A DNA stretch of 64,000 nucleotides from Halomonas beimenensis (lineage in GTDB: Bacteria; Pseudomonadota; Gammaproteobacteria; Pseudomonadales; Halomonadaceae), in NCBI RefSeq assembly GCF_002549795.1, contig NZ_CP021435.1, positions 310,001 through 374,000 on the forward strand, read 5' to 3'. The position numbers were made by a program, and so were the translations under genes. Shown piece after piece: positions 24,587-32,094 of the stretch; the first letter of the stretch is position 1, and every line of letters starts with the position of its first letter. The notes beneath the pieces were generated by a model. The model worked only from the letters and a program-made list of their open reading frames with translations, made no database searches and was not told the DNA's origin.

Positions 24587-26005
24587 TTACAGGTAACCGT
24601 CCTCCTTCAGGGACTCCGTGGCCGCGCCCAGGGCCTCGTCGAGGATGGCGACCACCCGGTCCACGGTGTCCCGGGACCAGACCAGGGGCGGCGAGACGAT
24701 GTTCAAGTGGCCCACCGGGCGGATGATCAGGCCGCGCTTCTGGGCCTCGAAGGCGACCCGGTCGCCGACCCGCGCCTCCACCGGCAGCAGCGCCTTGGTC
24801 GCCTTGTCGGCCACGTTCTCGAGACACATCATGAAATGGCTGCCGCGCACGTCGCCCACGGTGGCGTGGTGGGAGAGCGTCTTGAGCCGCTCCTCCAGGT
24901 AGGGGCCCACCTCGCGGACGTTCTCGCAGATGCGCTCCCGCTCGATGATCTCGATGTTCTTGAGCGCCGCGGCACAGCTCACCGGATGTCCGGAGTAGGT
25001 GAAGCCGGTGCTCAGCACGCCGCCCTTGCGCTGTGGCGTGCCCAGGACCTCGTAGAGCTCGTCGGAGATCAGGGTCGCGCCCAGCGGGGCGTAGCCCGAG
25101 GACAGCCCCTTGGCGCAGTTGATGATGTCCGGACGGGTGTCGAACACCGCCTCGGAGGCGAAGAAGTGGCCCAGGCGGCCGAAGCCGGTGACCACCTCGT
25201 CGGCGATGAAGAGGATGTCGTTGGCGCGACACACTGCCTGCATGCGCTGGTGGTAGCCCTCCGGTGCGACCAGCACGCCGCCGGCCCCCATGATCGGCTC
25301 GGCGATGAAGGCGGCGATGTTGTCGGCGCCGATCTCGGCGATGGTCTCCTCGAACTCCTTCACCAGGTGATCGCAGTACTCGGCCTCGCTCATGCCCTCG
25401 GGACGCCGGTAGCAGTTGGCCTCGCTGAGGTGGGTGACCAGGTGGTCGAGGGTGTCGAAGTCCCAGTTGTTGCTCTCGATGCCGGTCAGGCTGGCGGCCA
25501 GGTAGGTGGTGCCGTGATAGGCGTTGTTGCGCGAGAGGATGCGCTTCTTCTCCGGCTTGCCCAGGCGGTTGAAGTAGTAGTGCACCAGGCGGATGGTGGC
25601 GTCGTTGGCCGCCGAGCCGCCGCAGCTGTAGAAGACGTGGTTGAGGTGGGCGGGCGCGAGCTCGGCGAGCTTGGCCGCGAGCTCGGCCGCCGGGGCGTTG
25701 GACAGGTTGTTGAAGGTCGAGAAGTAGGCCATGCGGGTGGCCTGGTCGGCCATGGCCTGTCCGATCTCGGCGCGGCCGTGACCGACGTTGACGCACCACA
25801 GCCCGGCGATGCCGTCGATGAAACGGTTGCCCTTGGCATCCTGGACGTGGATGCCCTCGCTGTCGGTGATCAGGTCGCAGCCTTCCTGGTGGAAGACGCT
25901 GAAGTCGGTGAAGGGGTGGATGAAGTGGTCCTTGTCCTTCTGCCACAGGGCCTTGGCATCGAGGACGGGATGGTCGGTCGTCGGGCGGGTGGTTGTTGTG
26001 GTCAT
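24587..26005 (-). CDS. Class III (omega-amino) aminotransferase, putrescine/carbamoylputrescine-type candidate
   Basis: This 472-residue PLP enzyme has a start region like the SpuC/omega-amino acid:pyruvate group: HFIHPFTDF, IDGIAGLWCVNVGHG, then GSAANDATIRLVHYY, AYHGTTYLAASLTG, FIADEVVTGFGRLG and the Schiff-base lysine in NCAKGLSSGYAPLGA. It transfers a terminal amino group of a diamine or omega-amino compound to pyruvate. Neighbours (agmatine deiminase, aldehyde dehydrogenase, carbamoylase-type hydrolase) point to putrescine or N-carbamoylputrescine. A Shine-Dalgarno AGGAGG lies before ATG 26005. The substrate is inferred from context. Confidence 0.88.
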   Translation of the reverse strand: MTTTTTRPTTDHPVLDAKALWQKDKDHFIHPFTDFSVFHQEGCDLITDSEGIHVQDAKGNRFIDGIAGLWCVNVGHGRAEIGQAMADQATRMAYFSTFNNLSNAPAAELAAKLAELAPAHLNHVFYSCGGSAANDATIRLVHYYFNRLGKPEKKRILSRNNAYHGTTYLAASLTGIESNNWDFDTLDHLVTHLSEANCYRRPEGMSEAEYCDHLVKEFEETIAEIGADNIAAFIAEPIMGAGGVLVAPEGYHQRMQAVCRANDILFIADEVVTGFGRLGHFFASEAVFDTRPDIINCAKGLSSGYAPLGATLISDELYEVLGTPQRKGGVLSTGFTYSGHPVSCAAALKNIEIIERERICENVREVGPYLEERLKTLSHHATVGDVRGSHFMMCLENVADKATKALLPVEARVGDRVAFEAQKRGLIIRPVGHLNIVSPPLVWSRDTVDRVVAILDEALGAATESLKEDGYL

Positions 26006-26137
26006 GGCGTTACCTCCTGTCGAGTGGAGGTCAGCCTAGCCAGCCCCGGCAAGCGCGCGACATATCCTGATTGGGGTATATCGGGGCGTTGCGCCGCCCT
26101 CGTAAGGTGATCTCACGGCAAACAACGCCCCTGAGAT

Positions 26138-26300
26138 CAGGGCTGCCGTTGGCATTGTCGCTCGGGGCTGTTCCGTCGACGGGCCTGCGAGGAGGCGCTG
26201 TGAACCCTTCCATGGGCGCTACCGACGCCGTCCATGGCGTAGGACCTCCTCTTCGCCCCGTCCCCGGCGCCCCTCGACACCTCCAACGGTGGTCGCCCTG
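26138..26300 (+). repeat. MITE-like inverted-repeat element, copy 3 (shortened, 163 bp)
   Basis: This copy matches both ends of the 231-493 element but lacks about 100 bp of the centre, including the internal hairpin. Its terminal repeats are CAGGGC...CCGTTGG on the left and CCAACGG...GCCCTG on the right. They differ from copy 1's GGGCTATCGCAGT but still pair with each other. It occupies half of the 322-bp gap between the divergent aminotransferase and M20 hydrolase genes and ends 27 bp before the hydrolase start. The other half (26006-26137) presumably holds the aminotransferase promoter; no clear motif was seen. Confidence 0.75.
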
Positions 26301-26327
26301 CCCGAACAACGACCCAAGAGGCGCTTC

Positions 26328-27566
26328 ATGACGACTTCCATCGACGGCCAGCGGCTGTGGGACACGCTGATGGCCATGGCCGAGATCGGCCCCACCGCGA
26401 ACGGCGGCAGCTGCCGCCTGGCCCTGACCCCCGAGGACGCCGCCGGCCGGCGGCAGCTGCTCGACTGGTGCGAGGCGATCGGCTGCACCTGGCGGGTCGA
26501 CCGGGTCGGCAACCTCTTTATCCGCCGTCCGGGGCGGCGTGATGACCTGGCGCCGGTGGGTACCGGCAGCCACCTGGACACCCAGCCCAAGGGCGGCCGC
26601 TTCGACGGCATCCTCGGCGTGCTGGCCGGGCTCGAGGTGTTCCGCACCCTGCACGACCAGGGCATCGTCACCGACCGCCCCCTCGAGCTGGTGGTCTGGA
26701 CCAACGAGGAGGGCAGCCGCTTCGCCCCGGCCATGGTCGCCTCCGGCGCCTATGCCGGCGAGTTCTCCGTCGACTACACCCTGAGCCGCCGCGATGCCGA
26801 CGGCGTGACCCTCGGCGAGGCCCTGGAGATCAGCGGCTACGCCGGCGACCTGCCGGTGGGCGAGCCGCGGCTGGACGGCTTCTTCGAACTGCACATCGAG
26901 CAGGGGCCGGTGCTCGAGGCGGCGGGCGAGTCCATCGGCGTGGTCACCGGCGTGCAGGGCATGCGCTGGTTCGACGTCACCTTCACCGGCCAGCCGGCCC
27001 ATGCCGGCCCCACGCCCATGCGGCTGCGCCACGATGCCCTGGCCGCGGCGGCACGGCTTATCGACCGCCTGCAGGCCCATGCCCTGGCCGATGCCAGCGG
27101 CGACACCAAGGTGACCTGCGGCTGCCTGGACATCGAGGCCGCCTCGCGCAACGTCATCCCCGGCGAGGTGCGCCTCACCGTCGACCTGCGCCACGTGGTG
27201 GAGGCCGAGCTGGACGCCCTCCAGGCGTTGTTCGAGCGCGAGCTCACCGCCGCCGGCGAGGCCTTCGGCGTGGGCGTGTCCCGGGAGCGCATCTGGGCCT
27301 CGCCGGTGGTGGCGTTCGCCCCCGAGTGCATCGCGGCCGTCGAGCAGGCGACCCTGGCCCAGGACGTGCCCTATCGGCGCATGATGAGCGGCGCCGGCCA
27401 CGACGCCGTCTACGTCTCGCGGGTGGCCCCCACCGCGATGATCTTCATCCCCTGCCGTGACGGCATCAGCCACAACGAGGCCGAGTACGCCACCCCGGAG
27501 CACTGCGCCCTGGGCGCCCAGGTGCTCTGCGACGCCATGCTGGCCCGCGCCGACCGTCCGGCCTGA
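26328..27566 (+). CDS. M20-family N-carbamoyl/ureido hydrolase (hydantoinase/carbamoylase type)
   Basis: This 412-residue binuclear zinc amidohydrolase is of the N-carbamoyl-L-amino acid hydrolase / allantoate amidohydrolase / beta-ureidopropionase group. Metal ligands are visible in GSHLDTQPKGGRFDGILG (His and bridging Asp), WTNEEGSRF, ELHIEQGP and SGAGHDA; a dimerisation insert carries GQPAHAGPTPM. These enzymes release CO2 and NH3 from a carbamoyl-amine. In an agmatine deiminase cluster that lacks AguB, it is a good candidate to process N-carbamoylputrescine or its oxidation product 4-ureidobutyrate. ATG 26328 has AAGAGGCG upstream; ALDH follows 16 bases after the stop. Confidence 0.88.
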   Translation: MTTSIDGQRLWDTLMAMAEIGPTANGGSCRLALTPEDAAGRRQLLDWCEAIGCTWRVDRVGNLFIRRPGRRDDLAPVGTGSHLDTQPKGGRFDGILGVLAGLEVFRTLHDQGIVTDRPLELVVWTNEEGSRFAPAMVASGAYAGEFSVDYTLSRRDADGVTLGEALEISGYAGDLPVGEPRLDGFFELHIEQGPVLEAAGESIGVVTGVQGMRWFDVTFTGQPAHAGPTPMRLRHDALAAAARLIDRLQAHALADASGDTKVTCGCLDIEAASRNVIPGEVRLTVDLRHVVEAELDALQALFERELTAAGEAFGVGVSRERIWASPVVAFAPECIAAVEQATLAQDVPYRRMMSGAGHDAVYVSRVAPTAMIFIPCRDGISHNEAEYATPEHCALGAQVLCDAMLARADRPA

Positions 27567-27582
27567 TCGAGGGAGTTTCGTC

Positions 27583-29097
27583 ATGACCGCCATGAGCCAA
27601 GCCTCACCCCGGACCCGCGCCGACTGGCAGGCGCTGGCCGCCTCGCTGACCTTCGAGACCCGCGCCTACCTCGACGATGCCTTCGTCGATGCCCAGGGCG
27701 GGGCCACCCTGACCACGATCAACCCGGCCACCGGGGAGACGCTCGCCGAGGTGGCGAGCTGCGATGACGCCGACGCCGAGCGCGCGGTGGCGGTGGCCCG
27801 GGCCGCCTTCGACGGCGGCGACTGGTCGCGGCTGGCCCCGGGCCGGCGCAAGCGCGTCTTGCTCAGGCTGGCCGACCTGATGGAAGCGCACAAGCACGAG
27901 CTGGCGCTGCTCGACACCCTGGACATGGGCAAGCCCATCGCGAGCTCGCTGGGCGACATGGCCGGGGCCATCGCCTGCCTGCGCCACCACGCCGAGTCCA
28001 TCGACAAGCTCTACGGCGAGGTGGCGCCCACCGGCGAGGACGCCCTGGGCCTGGTGCTGCGCGAGCCGCTGGGCGTGGTGGCCTCCATCGTGCCCTGGAA
28101 CTTCCCGCTGATGATGACCGCCTGGAAGATCGCCCCGGCCCTGGCCGCCGGCAACAGCGTCATCCTCAAGCCCTCCGAGAAGTCGCCGCTGTCGGCGCTG
28201 CGCCTGGCGAGCCTGGCCCGGGAGGCCGGCCTGCCCCGCGGCGTCTTCCAGGTGCTGCCGGGCTACGGGCACACCGTGGGCCGCGCCCTGGCGCTGTCCA
28301 TGGACGTCGACTGCCTGGCCTTCACCGGCTCCACCGGCGTGGGCAAGCAGCTGATGCAGTACGCCGGCCAGTCGAACCTCAAGCGGGTCTACCTGGAGTG
28401 CGGGGGCAAGAGCCCCAACCTGGTGTTCGCCGACTGCAAGGACCTGGACAAGGTGGCCGAGCATGCCGCCGCGGCGATCTTCCACAACCAGGGCGAGGTG
28501 TGCATCGCCGGCTCGCGGCTGCTGGTGGAGGACGCCATCCGCGAGGCCTTCGTCGAGAAGGTGCTGGCGGCCGCCGAGCGCATGCAGCCCGGCGACCCGC
28601 TGGACCCCGAGAGTTTCATGGGCGCCATGGTCGACCGGGCCCAGTACGAGCGGGTGCTGGCCTATATCCGCCAGGGCGTGGAGGAGGGCGCGGTCCTGCG
28701 CGCCGGCGGCGAGGCCACCGAGGTCGATGGCAAGGGGCTGTTCATCCCGCCGACGGTGTTCGACGGCGTCACCGAGGCCATGGCCATCGGCCGCGAGGAG
28801 ATCTTCGGCCCGGTGCTGGCGGTGTTCGGCTTCGACACCGAGGAGGAGGCGATCCGTCTCGCCAACGACAGTGACTACGGCCTGGCGGCCGGGCTGTGGA
28901 GCCAGGACATCGACCGCGTCATGCGGGTGAGCCGGCGGCTGCAGTCGGGGCAGGTGTTCGTCAACAACTGGGCGGCCATGGACCAGACGGTGCCCTTCGG
29001 CGGCGTCAAGCAGTCGGGCAACGGCCGCGACAAGTCCCACCACTCGCTGGAGGAGTACTCCGAGCTCAAGAGCGTGTGGATGTCGCTCGCGCCCTGA
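27583..29097 (+). CDS. NAD(P)-dependent aldehyde dehydrogenase, gamma-aminobutyraldehyde type (PuuC/KauB-like)
   Basis: This 504-residue ALDH-superfamily enzyme has PWNFPLMMTAWKIAPALAAG, the nucleotide-site segment FTGSTGVGKQLM, the general-base Glu in LECGGKSPN, the catalytic Cys in NQGEVCIAGSR and EIFGPVLAVF. The N-terminal RAYLDDAFVDA and the sequence around HAESIDKLYGEVAPTG match the PuuC/KauB group that oxidises omega-amino or guanidino aldehydes. It would convert the aldehyde made by the aminotransferase to a 4-aminobutyrate-type acid. The start has GAGGGAG upstream; the gene ends at a strong terminator. Confidence 0.92.
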   Translation: MTAMSQASPRTRADWQALAASLTFETRAYLDDAFVDAQGGATLTTINPATGETLAEVASCDDADAERAVAVARAAFDGGDWSRLAPGRRKRVLLRLADLMEAHKHELALLDTLDMGKPIASSLGDMAGAIACLRHHAESIDKLYGEVAPTGEDALGLVLREPLGVVASIVPWNFPLMMTAWKIAPALAAGNSVILKPSEKSPLSALRLASLAREAGLPRGVFQVLPGYGHTVGRALALSMDVDCLAFTGSTGVGKQLMQYAGQSNLKRVYLECGGKSPNLVFADCKDLDKVAEHAAAAIFHNQGEVCIAGSRLLVEDAIREAFVEKVLAAAERMQPGDPLDPESFMGAMVDRAQYERVLAYIRQGVEEGAVLRAGGEATEVDGKGLFIPPTVFDGVTEAMAIGREEIFGPVLAVFGFDTEEEAIRLANDSDYGLAAGLWSQDIDRVMRVSRRLQSGQVFVNNWAAMDQTVPFGGVKQSGNGRDKSHHSLEEYSELKSVWMSLAP

Positions 29098-29142
29098 GGC
29101 CGGACGCCTCGATCATGCACTGATGGGGATTCCCCATCCCTT

Positions 29143-29174
29143 GGCCGGCCGCGGCGACGCGGCCGGCCCTTTTT
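29143..29174 (+). terminator. Rho-independent terminator after the aldehyde dehydrogenase
   Basis: GGCCGGCCGCG-GCGA-CGCGGCCGGCC (11-bp stem, tetraloop) is followed by CTTTTT. This is the clearest intrinsic terminator in the window. It ends the M20 hydrolase/ALDH operon and separates it from the convergent msrA. Confidence 0.92.
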
Positions 29175-29179
29175 CGTTC

Positions 29180-29896
29180 TCAGGGCGTCGTGTCGAGCAC
29201 GGGGGTGTCCCGGTAGTCCCCGGGGAACAGGCGCTCGAGGTTCGCCACCTTGGGCAGGTCGTGGAACACGATGTAGGGCTGGTTCGGGTGGTGGTAGGCG
29301 TAGTCCTGGTGGTAGGCCTCGGCCGGATAGAAGGCGTCCAGGGGATCGAGACGGGTGACGATCGGCCGGTCGAAGACGCCGGCGGCGTCGAGCTGGCCGA
29401 TATAGGCCTCGGCCACCCGACGCTGCGCCTCGTCGACATAGAAGATGGCCGAGCGATATTGCCGGCCCCAGTCCGGGCCCTGGCGGTCGAGCTGGGTCGG
29501 GTCATGGGCCACCGAGAAGAACACCTGCAACAGCCGGCCATAGGACACCCGCCGGGGATCATAGGCGATGCGCACGGCCTCGGCGTGATCGGTGCGACCG
29601 GTGCTGACGCTGTCGTAGTCGGCGGTCGCGGCCTCGCCGCCGCTGTAGCCGGAGACCACCTCGGTCACGCCGTCGAGGTGCTGGAACACGGCCTCGATGC
29701 CCCAGAAGCAACCGCCCGCGAGTACCGCATGCCGCATGCCGTCGGCTTCGGCGATGGGTGTCGTCATGGCCGGGGGCGGCAGGGCGGTCGGAGTGGCATC
29801 GGCCCGGACGGGCGAGGGGGCGGCGATCAGGGCAAGCCAGAGGGGCAGGGCCGCCAGGCCGAGGGCATCGAGGCGAGACGAGCGAGACAGGGACAT
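29180..29896 (-). CDS. msrA: Periplasmic peptide-methionine (S)-S-oxide reductase
   Basis: This 238-residue protein has a Sec-type signal peptide (about 32 residues, ending near VRADA) followed by an MsrA domain. The catalytic Cys is residue 63 in GGCFWGIEAVF; other MsrA motifs are SGYSGG, HAEAVRIAYDP and AYHQDY. It repairs S-methionine sulfoxide in exported proteins. No second cysteine occurs in the whole protein, so the usual intramolecular disulfide cannot form and reduction must occur directly on Cys63. Start 29896 follows AAGGAG. An IS481-type element begins 40 bp upstream, replacing its native upstream region. Confidence 0.94.
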   Translation of the reverse strand: MSLSRSSRLDALGLAALPLWLALIAAPSPVRADATPTALPPPAMTTPIAEADGMRHAVLAGGCFWGIEAVFQHLDGVTEVVSGYSGGEAATADYDSVSTGRTDHAEAVRIAYDPRRVSYGRLLQVFFSVAHDPTQLDRQGPDWGRQYRSAIFYVDEAQRRVAEAYIGQLDAAGVFDRPIVTRLDPLDAFYPAEAYHQDYAYHHPNQPYIVFHDLPKVANLERLFPGDYRDTPVLDTTP

Positions 29897-29929
29897 GGCG
29901 AGGCTCCTTCGTGGGGGCTTGCGTCTCAC

Positions 29930-30969
29930 CCTAGATGTGTAAACCCACCAGGTTGTTCACGGAAAGTCCCAGCCGACTAATCGGAGGCTGATAATTCAGA
30001 CTGGCATGTGGCCGATGCCAGTTGTACTGGTGGAGCCAGGCGGGCAGATGCTCGCCTCGTTGCTCTGAGCTCTGATAAGACCAGGCATAGGCCCATTCGC
30101 GCAGGGCGGTTTGAATGAACCGCTCTGCCTTGCCATTGGTACGGGGCGTAAAGGGGCGAGTGCGCTTGCGTTTCAGCCCTAATCGGCGGCACAGGCGGCG
30201 GAATGGCTTGGACTTGTAGCATCCGCCATTGTCGGTCAGTACCCGGCTAAAGTGGACCCCCAGACGCCTGTAGTACCGCACGGCCTGCAGCAGCGCACGG
30301 CAAGCGCTCCACTTGGTCTCATCCGGCAGGATGGTGCTGAAGGCCACTCGCGAGTGGTCGTCGATGGCCACATGGACGTACTCCCAGCCAGCGCCTCGTG
30401 TGTTCTGCTGGCGATTGCCGGTGACACGATGCCCTGGGCGCTCGAAGCGGCCGAGCTTCTTGATGTCCAGGTGCAGGAGCTCTCCCGGGGCGTCATGCTC
30501 GTAGCGGTTCTCGAGAGGAGCGGGCGCCAAGACCGAGAGACGATTCAGCCCCTCGCGCTCAAGGAGTCGCGCGACCGTACTGTGTCCGATGCCCACCTGT
30601 TCGGCAATCTGGCGGTAGGTCTGGCGCTGCCGGCGGCGTGCGATGACCTGCGCGCGGATCGCGTCTGGGGTCTCATGAGGACAACGGCATGGGCGAGAAG
30701 AACGGTCCAGGAGACCGGCCTCGCCCTCGTCCCTGTAACGGCGTACCCACTTGTAGACCGTCCGCACACTGACGCCTTGCGCCTGGGCCACCTCCGCTGG
30801 CCGAAGCCCTTCCCTGATGACTCGGCGGACCAGCAGGGCTCGACCATGCACTGTGAGACGGGCATTCTTATGGGTGTTCATCCGGGCCTCCTGGAGGTTG
30901 GTTTGGGTCGCACCTCCAATTGTCCGGGTAGGTTCCGGATGAACAACCTACCGAGAGATCACACCTAGA
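29930..30969 (-). mobile_element. IS481-family insertion sequence with 6-bp target duplication
   Basis: The element itself is 29936-30963 (1028 bp), flanked on both sides by CCTAGA (29930-29935 and 30964-30969). The core fits the NCTAGN target known for Bordetella IS481. The ends are imperfect inverted repeats: read inward, TGTGTAAACCCACC-AGGTTGTTCA at one end and TGTGATCTCTCGGT-AGGTTGTTCA at the other, sharing TGTG and the ten bases AGGTTGTTCA. One transposase gene fills it. The intact ends, duplication and reading frame suggest a recent, possibly active insertion, between msrA and the LysR gene. Confidence 0.95.
29931..30881 (-). CDS. IS481-family transposase
   Basis: This 316-residue DDE transposase has an N-terminal helix-turn-helix (LRPAEVAQAQGVSVRTVYKWVRRY), a second HTH (TYRQIAEQVGIGHSTVARLL) and an rve integrase core. 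The catalytic triad is probably the Asp in LLHLDIKKLGRF, the Asp in VLTDNGGCY and the Glu in NGKAERFIQ. ATG 30881 follows AGGAGG. The stop codon TAG lies completely inside the target-site duplication (29931-29933); the preceding Ile codon spans the element end, so termination depends on the CTAG target. Confidence 0.95.
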   Translation of the reverse strand: MNTHKNARLTVHGRALLVRRVIREGLRPAEVAQAQGVSVRTVYKWVRRYRDEGEAGLLDRSSRPCRCPHETPDAIRAQVIARRRQRQTYRQIAEQVGIGHSTVARLLEREGLNRLSVLAPAPLENRYEHDAPGELLHLDIKKLGRFERPGHRVTGNRQQNTRGAGWEYVHVAIDDHSRVAFSTILPDETKWSACRALLQAVRYYRRLGVHFSRVLTDNGGCYKSKPFRRLCRRLGLKRKRTRPFTPRTNGKAERFIQTALREWAYAWSYQSSEQRGEHLPAWLHQYNWHRPHASLNYQPPISRLGLSVNNLVGLHI

Positions 30970-31020
30970 TGCCCGGAGAGGCATGAATCATCACGATTCC
31001 GTCACGGCGCTCCCATGCCT

Positions 31021-31959
31021 TCATGCCAAGGCGGAGGAGGTGTCGAAGTCGTGGGCGAAATCCAGCAGCTGCTGGCGCAGCCACTCCAGGGGCCGTTCCT
31101 TGGCGTAGAGCGGATGTTGGATCAGCTGCATGTCCAGGCGCGGCATGCCAGGGGGCGGTTCGACGGGACGTACCGGCAGCATCTTCGCGAACATCCGCGC
31201 CATCTGGCGAGGCAACACCATGATGGCGTCGCTCGAGGCGACCACTCGGGCAGCCGCCATGTAGTTGAGGTTGCGCGAGATCACGCGGCGCTGGCAATGC
31301 TGGCTGGCCAGCCAGGCATCGACCTTGCTGTGTTGCAGGCCGCTGATGTCGGACAGGGCCACCTGAGGATGATCGATGAACTGAGCCAGGCTCAGCCGTT
31401 CCTCGATACCGGCATTGCCGCGAGCGGCCAGGCACACCAGGTCCTCGCTCATCCAGGTTTCCCGCACCAGGCCTCGAGGCATCCCCGTCACGGCTTCCGG
31501 GCCCACCACCAGATCGACCTGGCGTCGCTCGAGGCCTGCTTGCAGCACCTCGTCGGTGATCAGGGCGATCTCGAAGGTGACGTTCGGGGCTTGCGGCCGG
31601 AGTCGCGCCAGGAAAGGCGGATAGAGCACTTCCTCGAAGAAGTCCGTCGTGGCGATCACGAAATGGTGGCGGCTGGTGGCCGGGTCGAAAGGGGCCGGAG
31701 GCTCGAGGCTCTCCTGCACCAGGGCCAGCGCCTGCTGGACGCTCGGCAGCAGCTCCAGGGCGCGAGGCGTGGGTTGCATACCGTTCTCGGTGCGAAGCAG
31801 CAGGGGGTCGTCCAGGGCTTCGCGCAGGCGCTTCAGGGCATGGCTCAGCGCCGGCTGACTCAGGTGGAGCCTCTCGGCGGCACGGGTCACATGGCGTTCG
31901 ACGATCAGGGTCTCGAACACGCGCAGCAGGTTGAGATCGAAGTTGCGCAGCGATGACAT
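31021..31959 (-). CDS. LysR-family transcriptional regulator
   Basis: This 312-residue regulator has an N-terminal winged HTH (NFDLNLLRVFETLIVERHVTRAAERLHLSQPALSHALKRLR) and a LysR substrate-binding domain. It is divergent from the agmatinase gene with 135 bp between, the classic LysR arrangement, so it probably controls agmatinase and permease expression in response to agmatine or a product. ATG 31959 is used; an upstream in-frame ATG would add an unlikely 21-residue leader. The IS element lies downstream of its stop and does not interrupt it. Confidence 0.9.
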   Translation of the reverse strand: MSSLRNFDLNLLRVFETLIVERHVTRAAERLHLSQPALSHALKRLREALDDPLLLRTENGMQPTPRALELLPSVQQALALVQESLEPPAPFDPATSRHHFVIATTDFFEEVLYPPFLARLRPQAPNVTFEIALITDEVLQAGLERRQVDLVVGPEAVTGMPRGLVRETWMSEDLVCLAARGNAGIEERLSLAQFIDHPQVALSDISGLQHSKVDAWLASQHCQRRVISRNLNYMAAARVVASSDAIMVLPRQMARMFAKMLPVRPVEPPPGMPRLDMQLIQHPLYAKERPLEWLRQQLLDFAHDFDTSSALA

Positions 31960-32012
31960 GACAGGGCTCTCAGGTGTTGGTTTTGCATGAATTATTCTTG
32001 TCATGGATGAAG

Positions 32013-32027
32013 GCATTATCACAATGC
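32013..32027. promoter_or_regulatory. Candidate LysR operator between regulator and agmatinase genes
   Basis: GCATT-ATCAC-AATGC is an interrupted palindrome in the AT-rich 135-bp divergent spacer (31960-32094), which contrasts with the GC-rich surroundings. Size and position fit a LysR recognition site. Confidence 0.5.
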
Positions 32028-32094
32028 ATTTTATTTATTATCTGACGCTGCCTATCGTCGATGCCACACACCTCACTCGGCAAGGAGATCGACG

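Noticed and set aside
24585-24598. Palindrome GGTTACAGGTAACC as an operator
   Set aside because: It overlaps the last codons (Gly-Tyr-Leu-stop) of the aminotransferase, and there is no recurrence; probably chance.
24587-26005. Taurine:pyruvate aminotransferase instead of amine aminotransferase
   Set aside because: No sulfoacetaldehyde acetyltransferase or taurine transporter nearby; agmatine and aldehyde dehydrogenase neighbours favour an amine substrate, though sequence alone does not exclude it.
26048-26090. Near-palindromic ATATCC...GGTATAT as regulator site upstream of the aminotransferase
   Set aside because: The two arms do not pair exactly and no second copy is seen.
24515-26110. 531-codon plus-strand frame opposite the aminotransferase
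   Set aside because: Antisense shadow; the aminotransferase has all PLP motifs and a good ribosome-binding site.
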